Part shown: positions 1 to 9,540 of the stretch, in pieces
Layout of the letters: the number at the start of each line of letters is the position of its first letter
Position numbering within the stretch: position 1 is the first letter of the stretch
Assembly (NCBI GenBank): GCA_029932195.1
Contig: JAOZQN010000004.1
Coordinates: forward strand, 1 to 42,835
Source: Bacteroidales bacterium
GTDB lineage: Bacteria; Bacteroidota; Bacteroidia; Bacteroidales; JAOZQN01
Reading direction: 5' to 3'
Length of the DNA stretch: 42,835 nucleotides
Notes under the pieces: model-generated
What the model was told of the DNA's origin: nothing
What the model saw: the letters and a program-made list of their open reading frames with translations, nothing else
Databases searched by the model: none
Program-made: the position numbers and the translations under genes

Positions 1-20
1 ACTTTTAAACTTAAATTAAA

Positions 21-755
21 ATGAAAAATTCAAAATTATCAGTATTAGTAATCGCAATATTCCTTTTAGCAGGATTTAATGCAAACGCACAAGATGCAAA
101 AACTATTTTAAAGAAAATGGACGATGTAATGTATTCAGCCAAAGACATGTCTGGAACAACAAAAATTATTTTAACAGACAAGTCAGGAAAACAAACCACA
201 CGAGAAGCAGATATTATTCAGAAAGGAACGGATAAAAGAATTTTCCGATTTACAGCACCGTCATCACAAGCAGGAATTGCCGTTTTGTCATTGCCAAACG
301 ATGTTATGTATTTATATATGCCAGCTTTTGGAAAAGAACGCAGAATTTCATCATCTGTAAAAAGTCAAAACTTTGCAGGAACAGATTTTTCTTACGATGA
401 TATGGAGTCTAAACCAAATTCTGAAAAATACACGCCTAAATTAATAAAAACAGAGGCAACTGCTTATGTTTTGGAATTAACTCCTAAATCAAAAAAATCG
501 TCTTATTCAAAAGTTGTTATGAAAGTGCATAAAACTCATTATTATCCTATGTCGGCAGAATTTTACGATAAAGGAAATAAAAAAGTAAAAGAAGGAACTT
601 CTGTTTACAAAAAAGTAGGTAAATATTGGAACGCAGAAGAAATGACAATGACAGATTTAAAGAAAAAACACACTACAAAAATGATTATGTCAAATGTAAA
701 ATATGACCAAAATATTTCCGACGACGAATTTACTGTAAGAAAATTAAAACAATAA
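21..755 (+). CDS. Outer membrane lipoprotein-sorting protein (LolA-like fold), exported
   Basis: ORF with signal peptide (MKNSKLSVLVIAIFLLAGFNANAQ) and typical LolA-like region 'KGTDKRIFRFTAPSSQAGIAVLSLPNDVMYLYMPAFGKERRI'. Confidence 0.75.
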   Translation: MKNSKLSVLVIAIFLLAGFNANAQDAKTILKKMDDVMYSAKDMSGTTKIILTDKSGKQTTREADIIQKGTDKRIFRFTAPSSQAGIAVLSLPNDVMYLYMPAFGKERRISSSVKSQNFAGTDFSYDDMESKPNSEKYTPKLIKTEATAYVLELTPKSKKSSYSKVVMKVHKTHYYPMSAEFYDKGNKKVKEGTSVYKKVGKYWNAEEMTMTDLKKKHTTKMIMSNVKYDQNISDDEFTVRKLKQ

Positions 756-777
756 ATTTTGCATCATTCTCCTATTT

Positions 778-810
778 ATTCGGGGTGCGACTTTGAGTTG
801 CACTCCGAAT
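778..810. terminator. Hairpin between LolA-like gene and patatin gene
   Basis: ATTCGGGGTGC..gactttgag..GCACTCCGAAT imperfect inverted repeat in the intergenic region. Confidence 0.5.
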
Positions 811-836
811 ATACGAGATATTAAAATTATAAAATT

Positions 837-1913
837 ATGAAACAACCAATATCATTAGTATTATCAGGAGGTGCTGCGAGAGGAATTGCACACATTGGAG
901 TTATTGAAGAGCTTGAAAAACAGGGTTTTGAAATAAAATCTATTGCAGGAAATTCAATGGGAGCATTTATTGGAGCAATGTATGCAATGGGAAACTTGGA
1001 GGAATATAAAGAATGGATTGTAAAATTAGATAAAATAGATGTTTTTAAACTCCTTGATTTTACTCTAAGTTCGCAAGGCTTAATAAAAGGAGACCGTATT
1101 TTTAATAAAATGAAAACATTTTTTCCCGACAAAAATATTGAAGATTTAGAAATTCCTTATGTCGCAGTTGCAACTGATATTACAAATATGAAAGAAATAA
1201 TTTTTGACAGCGGAAGCATATACGATGCCGTAAGAGCTTCTGTTTCAATACCTACAATTTTTACTCCTGTCAAAAAAAATGATATAATATTGGTTGATGG
1301 AGGGGTTGTTAATCAGTTACCATTAAATCGTGTTAAACGAACTGAAAACGATATTTTAATTGCCTCTTACGTAAATGCTGATATTTCTTATGAAAAACCA
1401 AAACAGTCAAAAAAAGAAGAAATAGTAAAAAAGACTATTTACGAACAAAAAGTTTCTGATTTTAGAAATAAATTTAACGAAATTTTGCCGAAAAAAGATA
1501 AGGATAAGGATAACGATAAATTAAATTACATCTCATTATTAACAAAATCAACAAGTATGCTCACTCACCAACTATCATTAATGAGTATTGAAAAATATAA
1601 ACCAGATATTTTGATTAATACTTCACGACATTCAGCCGGAACATTTGACTTTTTTAAAGCCGAAGAACTAATTGAAGCAGGTAGAATATCTGCAAAAAAA
1701 ACTATTGAACAATATGATAAAACATTACTTCAAAAAGATGGCTACCCACGTAAGGTTGGACAGCTTAACTATCAAGGCAACACGTTTCCAAGTCCCATTT
1801 TTATTGCCTTTGGCAATAAAAACAGCACGTTGGAAAGAGTTGAATATTTAAAATTTGTCCAACTTTACGTGGGTAGCCAAAAAGATAAAAGTATTTTATT
1901 TAGCAACAATTAA
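837..1913 (+). CDS. Patatin-like phospholipase family protein; C-terminus altered by in-frame palindromic element
   Basis: Oxyanion motif GGAARGIAHIGV, nucleophile elbow GNSMG, DGG motif 'VDGGVVNQLP'. Confidence 0.85.
   Translation: MKQPISLVLSGGAARGIAHIGVIEELEKQGFEIKSIAGNSMGAFIGAMYAMGNLEEYKEWIVKLDKIDVFKLLDFTLSSQGLIKGDRIFNKMKTFFPDKNIEDLEIPYVAVATDITNMKEIIFDSGSIYDAVRASVSIPTIFTPVKKNDIILVDGGVVNQLPLNRVKRTENDILIASYVNADISYEKPKQSKKEEIVKKTIYEQKVSDFRNKFNEILPKKDKDKDNDKLNYISLLTKSTSMLTHQLSLMSIEKYKPDILINTSRHSAGTFDFFKAEELIEAGRISAKKTIEQYDKTLLQKDGYPRKVGQLNYQGNTFPSPIFIAFGNKNSTLERVEYLKFVQLYVGSQKDKSILFSNN
1740..1878. mobile_element. 139-bp MITE-like palindromic element inserted in frame in the patatin CDS
   Basis: Terminal inverted repeats GGCTACCCACGTAAGGTTGGACA / TGTCCAACTTTACGTGGGTAGCC (22/23), inner hairpin TTTTTATTGCC-TTT-GGCAATAAAAA, flanking exact 8-bp direct repeat AAAAAGAT (1732-1739 and 1879-1886). 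Confidence 0.9.
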
Positions 1914-1925
1914 AAAACAACTAAA

Positions 1926-3491
1926 ATGAATATTTTTAAAAAAATAAATTTACTGATAGCTGGCAGTCCGAACGAATTTTCATTACAACACAGAATATTT
2001 ACGACTTCTTGTTTTTGGACATCATTAATAGGTGTCTTATTTGCAGTTTTTTCAATAATTGAAAATCAGCCAATACAAATATTGTTGTCCCTTATCGGGA
2101 TAGCAAGTTTTTTGTTAATGTATTATTTTTCGAGAAAAAAACATAAATACAACAAATGGATTTTTATGTTGGTTATGTTATTTTACATTTCGTTTAACTG
2201 GTTCTTTTTTAATGGGTTAAGTGGCTCTTCATTATTTATTTTTATTCTTGGGATACTTACTTTTTATGGCATTTTTGAAAAAAAGCATTATTTGATTGTT
2301 TTTATTATAGTAAGTTTAAATGTTATAATTGCTTGGCTTACAGAACTCCAATTTCCTAATTTAATAATTTCTAATATTGATTACAAACCTATATATACAA
2401 TTTTAAGTTTTATTGTTACTTCATTTTTTGCTGGACTTATAATTTCACAACTAAAATTTAATTATGCAATAGAACATCAAAAAACAGAATTTGAAAAAAC
2501 TGAACTCGAATATTTACACAATAATATACTCGGAAGCATAAGATATGCCGAAAATATTCAAAACGCATTACTTCCCAGTTCCGACATGCTTTCTGCAAGT
2601 TTACACGAATATTTTATTTTATATAAGCCAAAAAAAATAGTAAGCGGTGATTTTTATTGGGTAAAGAAAAACGAAAATAAAACAATATTTGCAGTTGCTG
2701 ATTGCACGGGACATGGTGTGCCTGGGGCGTTTATGAGCATGCTCGGAATTTCATACCTAAATGAAATAGTATTAAATAATAACACTTTGAGAAGCGATGA
2801 AATTTTGAATAGATTACGAAGTAAAGTAAAAAAAACATTCAATAAAAATGATGGAATATTAGTGCAAGACGGTATGGATATCGCTTTGTGTATTATTGAT
2901 TTTGAAAAAATGCAAGTTCAATTTTCGGGAGCATACAATCCGTTGTGCTTAATTAGAGATAACCAACTTGTTGCATATAAGGCAGATAAACAACCAATTG
3001 GTGCCTATCCAAAAGAAAAAGATTTTTCTTACACAGAAATTGATTTGCAAAAAAATGATATGCTCTATATGTTCTCGGACGGTTATAAAGACCAAATTGG
3101 TGGAGAAGACGGCAAAAAATTTATGGCAAAAAATTTTAAAGAACTTTTATTAACAATTCATACAAAAGAATTAAACAAACAACAACAAACTCTTGATGAA
3201 ACATTTGAGAATTGGAAAAATGAATATTCCGACAGAAAATTTGATTCTTTTAATGAATTAGAAATTGCTTTATCTTCAATAAATAAAGAATTAATTGAAA
3301 ATAAAATAAATGAAGCTAATTCAATAATAACAAAATTAAAAGAAAAAGCTTACGCAGAAAAAGAACTATCTACATCTAATATTAAAGAAATAATAAACAC
3401 ATTAAAAATAAACAGAAAAGTAAAACAACAAATTATTAAGGACGTAAATACACAAATAGACGATGTAATTGTTGCTGGTATAAAAATTTAA
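1926..3491 (+). CDS. Membrane-anchored SpoIIE-type PP2C serine phosphatase
   Basis: N-terminal TM helices; SpoIIE motifs 'SGDFYWVKKNENKTIFAVADCTGHGVPGAFMSMLG', 'GMDIALCIID', 'YMFSDGYKDQIGG', terminal 'TQIDDVIVAGIKI'. Confidence 0.85.
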   Translation: MNIFKKINLLIAGSPNEFSLQHRIFTTSCFWTSLIGVLFAVFSIIENQPIQILLSLIGIASFLLMYYFSRKKHKYNKWIFMLVMLFYISFNWFFFNGLSGSSLFIFILGILTFYGIFEKKHYLIVFIIVSLNVIIAWLTELQFPNLIISNIDYKPIYTILSFIVTSFFAGLIISQLKFNYAIEHQKTEFEKTELEYLHNNILGSIRYAENIQNALLPSSDMLSASLHEYFILYKPKKIVSGDFYWVKKNENKTIFAVADCTGHGVPGAFMSMLGISYLNEIVLNNNTLRSDEILNRLRSKVKKTFNKNDGILVQDGMDIALCIIDFEKMQVQFSGAYNPLCLIRDNQLVAYKADKQPIGAYPKEKDFSYTEIDLQKNDMLYMFSDGYKDQIGGEDGKKFMAKNFKELLLTIHTKELNKQQQTLDETFENWKNEYSDRKFDSFNELEIALSSINKELIENKINEANSIITKLKEKAYAEKELSTSNIKEIINTLKINRKVKQQIIKDVNTQIDDVIVAGIKI

Positions 3492-3533
3492 TAAAAACTT
3501 CAAAATTTAATCTAAAATTTAAAATTTAAAAAA

Positions 3534-4920
3534 ATGAAAAGAATTAATTTAATTTTCGCAATGTTGATAATGCTCATAATCAGCACCAACACAGTAAATG
3601 CACAAGACGACAACAAAGTAAAATTATCAGGAGAGTTACTAAGTAGCCAACGATTTTTACTTGAATCTCCAAACGATTGGGCTTGGAACGAAAATCGTTT
3701 AACACTAAAATTTGATAAAAAAATAACAGGTAATTCTAAATTTCACAGCGAAGTTTGGCTACGAAATTTTGGTTTGCCAAATATTAATTCATCTGCCAAC
3801 CTTTATAATAAAGGAATTATAGACCCTTATAATTTAGAAGTGCGAGAGGCTTATGTTCAACTATTTGGGTTTTTGAATAAAAATCTGGATATAAAAATAG
3901 GTCGCCAACGAATAGTTTGGGGAACTGCCGACAAATTAAATCCAACCGATAATTTAAACCCTTATGACTTAGAAGATATTTTAGATTTTGGAAGACACAG
4001 AGGTTCAGATGCAATAAGTTTTGATTATTATTTTAACTCGGAATTTTCATTGCAGGGAGCATTTATTCCATTTTTTCAGCCAGCAAATATGCCTGCCGGT
4101 ATATTTTGCAAATGCTTTAAATCCAACGATGGTGCTTCCCGAAGGAATGACATTAATGGCATTTTCTGACCAAATAAATATACCAGCTTATAATATTGAA
4201 GAAAGCTCAACTGCCGGAATGAAATTCAAAGGATTTGTCAAAGGTTTTGATTTTTCGTTAAGCTATCTTTGGGGCAGAGACGGTATGCCTGTTGCAAATT
4301 ACAACACATTTACTCCCGTTGATGCAGTTGGTGGAATAGCAATAAACACCGATTTATCATTTTACAGAACACATATTTTTGGTGCAGACATGGCTGGTAG
4401 CATTGGAGGACTTGGAGTTTGGGCAGAAGCCGCCGCATTTTTACCCGAAAATGAGGTTCATATGACAACTGATTTATCCGCACTTTTTCCCGTAGGAACA
4501 CCTCCCGAAATGACAATTATTGACACAACTATTCTTAAAAAGGAGGTTTATGTAAAATTTACTCTTGGTGCAGATTACAATTTTTCTGATGGTTCGTATT
4601 TGAATTTTCAATACATGCACGGATTTATGACCGAACGAGGAACAGACAATTTGAACGATTATTTCTTTATTAGTTTTCAAAAGAAATTTTTTGATGAAAA
4701 ATTAAAAATCTCACCTATTGGCGGCGGATTTATAGTTTCCGATTGGAGCGATGTTGAGAATAATTATGCATTAATTTTTATCCCTGAAATTTCCTACATG
4801 GCAACCGATAACGCCGAAATATCATTATCAACAGCAATTTTTGAAGGTAATGGACAAAATATGTTTGCAAATTTATCAGAATACAATATGTTTATGTTCA
4901 AATTTAAGTATAGTTTTTAA
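3534..4920 (+). pseudogene. Outer-membrane beta-barrel protein (DUF1302/porin-like), interrupted by +1 frameshift near 4106-4109
   Basis: ORFs 3534-4169 and 4021-4920 join as '...FQPANMPAGIF|ANALNPTMVLPEGMT...' if one T is removed from TTTT in 'ggtatattttgcaaatgc'; signal peptide at N-terminus; 'NMFMFKFKYSF' C-terminal beta strand. Confidence 0.75.
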
Positions 4921-4964
4921 CTATTATAATAAACAGACCTTAACTCTGTTACCATAGCCATAAC

Positions 4965-5020
4965 GTTTTTATCAACCTTAATATTTTGTAAATAGCTAAT
5001 TTCTTAAGGTTGATAAAAAC
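4965..5020. terminator. Bidirectional hairpin between convergent genes
   Basis: Perfect 17-bp arms GTTTTTATCAACCTTAA / TTAAGGTTGATAAAAAC with 22-nt loop. Confidence 0.65.
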
Positions 5021-5030
5021 ATGTTAAATT

Positions 5031-5633
5031 TTACTTTTTGATTCTACTTATTACAAAATCAAATAATTTTTGTGCTGACTCTTCTATGGTTTGGTTTTCT
5101 GTAAAAATTTCTACATCAAGGTTTTTAGGTCGTTCAAAAGGAGAATCTATTCCTGTAAAATTCTTTATTTTTCCATCTCTTGCTTTCTGATACAGTCCCT
5201 TAACATCTCTTTCTTCACAAACCTCTATAGGTGTATTTATATATACTTCTATCAAATTTTTTTCGCCAATTATTTTTCTTGCCATATCTCTTATTTCATC
5301 GGTAGGACTTATAAAACAATTGATTGCAATAACTCCACAATTGATAAAAAGTTTTGTAACTTCCGATATTCGTCTAATATTTTCAAGTCTATCGCTTTCT
5401 GTGAAATTGAGATTTTTATTTATACCAGAGCGTATATTATCTCCATCTAAAATTTGAGTAAGATAACCTTTTTCAAAAAGTTTTTGTTCTAAAGCAACAC
5501 CAAGAGTCGTTTTTCCAGAGCCTGAAAGTCCTGTAAGCCACACAGCTACTGCATTTTGGTTTAAGAATTTTTCTTTGTCTGTTCTTTTTATTATTTTATC
5601 AAAAACGGTGTGTATGTTTTTTTGTGGTTTCAT
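5031..5633 (-). CDS. cysC: Adenylyl-sulfate kinase
   Basis: Walker A GLSGSGKTT, 'LDGDNIRSGINKNLNF', 'FISPTDEIRDMAR', 'KGLYQKARDGKIKNFTGIDSPFE'. Confidence 0.93.
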   Translation of the reverse strand: MKPQKNIHTVFDKIIKRTDKEKFLNQNAVAVWLTGLSGSGKTTLGVALEQKLFEKGYLTQILDGDNIRSGINKNLNFTESDRLENIRRISEVTKLFINCGVIAINCFISPTDEIRDMARKIIGEKNLIEVYINTPIEVCEERDVKGLYQKARDGKIKNFTGIDSPFERPKNLDVEIFTENQTIEESAQKLFDFVISRIKK

Positions 5634-5677
5634 TTTTTTATGATAAAAATTTATATTTTTTGAGTTCGTGAGATTAG

Positions 5678-6001
5678 TAAGTAGCTGTATAAAATCATCA
5701 CTTTTTAAAGAGGCTATTTTGTATTAGGCAAGGCAAAAAATATTTGGGCATTTTTCCTATCTACTTTACACTTTCTGTTTTTTTTATTAGCGTAGGGTTT
5801 TAAACCCTACGCTAATGAGTTGAAATTTAGATTGTTATTATGTTTTTAATTTTATAAACAAATAAAAAAAGTGTAAATTACTTTTGGTTAATATGAAAAA
5901 TGCCAAATATTTACATATTGCTTATATGGTAATCTTTTTTAACGAAGCATAATGCTAAAATAGATCTTTATAAGTGACGATTTTATATAGCTAACTACTT
6001 A
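5678..6001. repeat. ~324-bp imperfect palindromic element filling the cysC-gpsA intergenic region
   Basis: Left TAAGTAG-CTGTATAAAATCATCACTT..AAAG..CTATTTT matches the reverse complement of the right end (TAAGTAGttagCTATATAAAATCGTCACTT..AAAG..CTATTTT); central palindrome ATTAGCGTAGGGTTT-T-AAACCCTACGCTAAT. Confidence 0.75.
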
Positions 6002-6002
6002 T

Positions 6003-7010
6003 TTACCTCAATTTATCTGTTAGAAGTTTTATTTCAAAAGCAGGTGGTTTATTCATATATAAAATATTGTAAACTGCTTGTAGAATAGGCATATTTATAT
6101 TATATTTTTGATTAATCTCAAAGATGCTTTTGGTGGCATAATATCCTTCGGCAATCATACTCATTTCTAATTTCGTAGATTTCACAGAATAAGATTTGCC
6201 AATCATTAGTCCAAAAGTTCTATTTCTACTAAATTTAGAATATGCAGTAACCAGTAAATCACCAAGATAGGCATTGCTTTTTATATCTCGTTTTATAGGG
6301 TGGATTGTATTTACAAATCGTTTTGTTTCCTGAATAGCATTTGAAACAAGAACTGCCTGAAAATTATCTCCATAACCAAGTCCCTGACAGATACCAGCAG
6401 CAATAGCATAAATGTTTTTTAAAACAGCAGAATACTCTGTTCCATAAATATCATCAGATATATTTGTTTTTAAATATGGAGTCTCTAACAAATTTGCAAT
6501 AATTTCAGCATTAAGTAAATTAGGAGAAGCAATAGTTAGATAAGATAATCGTTCAAGAGCAATTTCTTCTGCATGTGATGGACCTGCAATAATTGAGATG
6601 TTATTTTCATCAATGTCAAAGTTTTTTTTAAAGAAATCAGCAATAATAACATTTTCGTCAGGAATAAGTCCTTTTATTCCTGATACAATACTTTTTCCTT
6701 TTAGGTCTTCTGTTAAATCTTTAATATAATTTTTCAGAAAAGCAGAAGGAACAACAAAAAAAATTATATCTGACAAACGAATAAGCTCATTTATATCGTT
6801 ATAAATTTCTATTTTATTTGTGTCAAAAATAACAGAACTTAAATATTTTTCATTTCTTTTATTTTCAATAATAAAATCAGAATCATTTTTATTTAGGAAA
6901 AACCAATTAATTTTAGCCTCTTTTGAATTGTAACTCAATAATTTAACTAAGGCTGTTGCCCAACTACCATTTCCAATAACTGCTATTTTTTTATTTGTGA
7001 AAATTTCCAT
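6003..7010 (-). CDS. gpsA: NAD(P)H-dependent glycerol-3-phosphate dehydrogenase
   Basis: 'IAVIGNGSWATALVKLL', 'GIKGL', 'AGPSHAEEIA', 'EYSAVLKNIYAIAAGICQGLGYGDNFQA', 'AYLGDLLVTAYSKFSRNRTFG'. Confidence 0.95.
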   Translation of the reverse strand: MEIFTNKKIAVIGNGSWATALVKLLSYNSKEAKINWFFLNKNDSDFIIENKRNEKYLSSVIFDTNKIEIYNDINELIRLSDIIFFVVPSAFLKNYIKDLTEDLKGKSIVSGIKGLIPDENVIIADFFKKNFDIDENNISIIAGPSHAEEIALERLSYLTIASPNLLNAEIIANLLETPYLKTNISDDIYGTEYSAVLKNIYAIAAGICQGLGYGDNFQAVLVSNAIQETKRFVNTIHPIKRDIKSNAYLGDLLVTAYSKFSRNRTFGLMIGKSYSVKSTKLEMSMIAEGYYATKSIFEINQKYNINMPILQAVYNILYMNKPPAFEIKLLTDKLR

Positions 7011-7026
7011 AAAAGGTTTTTAAGTA

Positions 7027-7059
7027 AAAAGAGGAATAATAAATTATTATCCCTCTTTT
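7027..7059 (-). terminator. Terminator hairpin after rplQ
   Basis: AAAAGAGGAATAATAA / TTATTATCCCTCTTTT, followed on the minus strand by a T-rich run. Confidence 0.65.
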
Positions 7060-7092
7060 CTTATGATTAACTTAATAGAACAATGAAATTAT

Positions 7093-7605
7093 TTATTCTT
7101 TATCACCTTTGTTCTCTTCTACTTCCTTAACTTCTTCTTTTTTGGTTTCATTGTTTTCTACTATTTTTGTCTCTGGAGTGTTATCGCTTTTGGATCTTCT
7201 TGTTCTTCGTTTTTTAGTTTTTGTTTGTTTATCTACGCTGTAAGTATCGTTGTAGTCAACAAGCTCTATGTAACACATTTCTGCATTATCACCAAGTCTT
7301 TTTCCTATTTTAAGTATTCTTGTGTATCCTCCTGGACGGTCTTGAATTTTTTGTGCAATATCTCTAAATAATTCACTTACAGCATCTTTATCCCGTAATC
7401 TACTAAAAACAATACGTCTAGAATGAGTAGTATCATTTTTTGATTTTGTGATAAGTGGCTCAATAAATGGTCTTAATGCTTTTGCTTTGGCAAGTGTTGT
7501 TTTAATTCGTTTGTGCATGATAAGAGAAGTAGCCATATTAGCAAACATCGCTTTTCTATGTGCAGTTTTTCTGCCAAGGTGATTGAATTTTTTTCTGTGT
7601 CTCAT
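7093..7605 (-). CDS. rplQ: 50S ribosomal protein L17, acidic/basic C-terminal extension
   Basis: '[53 protein letters not shown]'. Confidence 0.98.
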   Translation of the reverse strand: MRHRKKFNHLGRKTAHRKAMFANMATSLIMHKRIKTTLAKAKALRPFIEPLITKSKNDTTHSRRIVFSRLRDKDAVSELFRDIAQKIQDRPGGYTRILKIGKRLGDNAEMCYIELVDYNDTYSVDKQTKTKKRRTRRSKSDNTPETKIVENNETKKEEVKEVEENKGDKE

Positions 7606-7615
7606 CTGAGTATAA

Positions 7616-7693
7616 TAAATTTTGAAGTTTTAATATTTTGAAATTCTAAATTTTGAAGTTCTAAATTTTGAAGTTCTAAATTTTGAAGTTTTG
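7616..7693. repeat. Short tandem repeat, ~15-bp unit AAATTTTGAAGTTCT, about 4-5 copies
   Basis: Direct reading between rplQ and rpoA. Confidence 0.85.
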
Positions 7694-7757
7694 ACTTAGT
7701 GTAAGCTAAATATTAATTCAAAAAGGTAAAAAATTCAAAATTTACTATAAACTTCTT

Positions 7758-8750
7758 TTAATCGTCTGTTAAATTGTATCTGGCAACGTCCATTCCAAAG
7801 TCTAAATCTATTGTTTCCAATAATTCCTCCAACTCTGCAAGAGATTTTTTACCAAAGTTTCTGAACTTTAATAAATCATCTTTATTAAATGTAACAAGTT
7901 CTCCAAGAGTTGCTACTTCTGCTGCTTTTAAGCAATTTAATGCTCTAACAGACAAGTCCATATCTACAAGTTTTTTCTTAAGAAGTTGTCTCATGTGCAA
8001 TACTTCTTCGTCAAATTCTTTGTTTTTATTTTGTTCTTCTGTTTCTAAAGTTATTTTTTCGTCGGAGAACAACATAAAATGATGAATTAATATTTTAGCA
8101 GTCTCTTTTAAAGCATCTTTAGGATTAACAGAACCGTCTGTTGCTATTTCTATAACAAGTTTTTCGTAGTCAGTTTTTTGCCCTACACGAAAATTCTCAG
8201 TATAATATTTAACATTTTTTATTGGAGTGTAGATTGCATCAACTGGAATAGAACCAAAAGGCATATCTTCCACATGATTTTCCTCTGCAGGAACATAACC
8301 TCTACCTTTTTCTACCGATATTTCTATCTGAACTTTTACAGAAGAGTCAAATTTACAAATAAGCAAGTCTTTGTTGAGAACTTCAAAATTATTTAGAAAA
8401 TTATTAAAATCACCCGCTCTCATTTCTTCTTTTCCTGTTATTGTTATAACAGCTTTTTCGAAGTCTTCGTCTTCTATAATTTGTTTAAACCTTACTTGTT
8501 TTATATTTAAAACAATTTCAGTAACATCTTCAACAACCCCTGGTATTGTAGAAAATTCATGATCAACTCCTTCTATTTTGATACGAGTAATAGCAAATCC
8601 TTCGAGAGAAGAGAGTAGTATTCTTCGAATAGCATTTCCTACTGTATGCCCGTATCCTGGCTCTAATGGACGAAACTCAAACTTACCAAAGTAATCGTCC
8701 GATTGTATCATGTGCACCTTGTCAGGTTTTTGAAAATCTAAAATCGCCAT
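7758..8750 (-). CDS. rpoA: DNA-directed RNA polymerase subunit alpha
   Basis: '[24 protein letters not shown]', C-terminal '[38 protein letters not shown]'. Confidence 0.98.
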   Translation of the reverse strand: MAILDFQKPDKVHMIQSDDYFGKFEFRPLEPGYGHTVGNAIRRILLSSLEGFAITRIKIEGVDHEFSTIPGVVEDVTEIVLNIKQVRFKQIIEDEDFEKAVITITGKEEMRAGDFNNFLNNFEVLNKDLLICKFDSSVKVQIEISVEKGRGYVPAEENHVEDMPFGSIPVDAIYTPIKNVKYYTENFRVGQKTDYEKLVIEIATDGSVNPKDALKETAKILIHHFMLFSDEKITLETEEQNKNKEFDEEVLHMRQLLKKKLVDMDLSVRALNCLKAAEVATLGELVTFNKDDLLKFRNFGKKSLAELEELLETIDLDFGMDVARYNLTDD

Positions 8751-8787
8751 ATTGTGTTTTAATTTTAAAAATTGTTTAATTGTTGTA

Positions 8788-8838
8788 TTGCTAAATCGTT
8801 AAATAATAGCAACTTAACAATTTAGCAACGTTGCTATT
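8788..8838 (-). promoter_or_regulatory. Two overlapping, mutually exclusive hairpins in the rpsD-rpoA spacer
   Basis: Hairpin 1 TTGCTAAAT-c-GTTAA / TTAAC-a-ATTTAGCAA (8788-8828); hairpin 2 AATAGCAAC (8805-8813) / GTTGCTATT (8830-8838). Confidence 0.5.
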
Positions 8839-8894
8839 TAGGAACAATAATAATTTTATATTTATTATTCCTGTTTCCAAACCGTATCAAAATA

Positions 8895-9503
8895 TTATTT
8901 AGAATATAGCTCTACAATAAGTTGTTCGTTTATATTTTCAGGAATATCTTCTCTTTCTGGAGTATTTAAGAATTTTCCAGCCATCAAATTACCATCCCAT
9001 TCTAACCATGCAGATTTAGTGTATCTTGCGGTCGAAAGAGCCTCAGTTATAACAACCAACGATTTTGATTTTTCTCTAACAGAAATAACATTACCTTCTT
9101 TCATTGTTGCAGAAGGAATATTACATACTTTTCCGTCTACAAGTATGTGTTTGTGAGAAACTAATTGTCTTGCTCCTTGTCTTGTAGAAGCTAAACCAAG
9201 TCTATAAACAACATTGTCTAATCTTGATTCTAACAATTGTAAAAATACTTCACCAGTAACACCTTTTACTCTTGTAGCTTTTTTAAATAAATTACGAAAT
9301 TGTTTTTCAAGTAAACCGTAAGTATATTTAGCTTTTTGTTTTTCGCTTAGCTGAATACCATAAGTAGAAGGTTTTTTCCTTCTCTTATTGTTTCCGTGTT
9401 GTCCTGGTGGATAATTCTTTTTTTCAAAGTATTTGTCTGTTCCGTAAATTGCTTCACCAAATTTTCTTGCAATTCTGGTTCTTGGTCCTCTATATCTTGC
9501 CAT
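8895..9503 (-). CDS. rpsD: 30S ribosomal protein S4
   Basis: '[17 protein letters not shown]', S4 domain '[33 protein letters not shown]'. Confidence 0.98.
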   Translation of the reverse strand: MARYRGPRTRIARKFGEAIYGTDKYFEKKNYPPGQHGNNKRRKKPSTYGIQLSEKQKAKYTYGLLEKQFRNLFKKATRVKGVTGEVFLQLLESRLDNVVYRLGLASTRQGARQLVSHKHILVDGKVCNIPSATMKEGNVISVREKSKSLVVITEALSTARYTKSAWLEWDGNLMAGKFLNTPEREDIPENINEQLIVELYSK

Positions 9504-9540
9504 TAGTATATAGTTTTTTTTTAATTAATGATTTTATAAA

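Noticed and set aside
827-1132. Antisense ORFs over confident genes (e.g. 827-1132, 12275-12550, 13223-13594, 22763-23116, 25058-25345)
   Set aside because: They lie opposite well-identified proteins, have no recognisable family features, and are expected by chance from codon bias.
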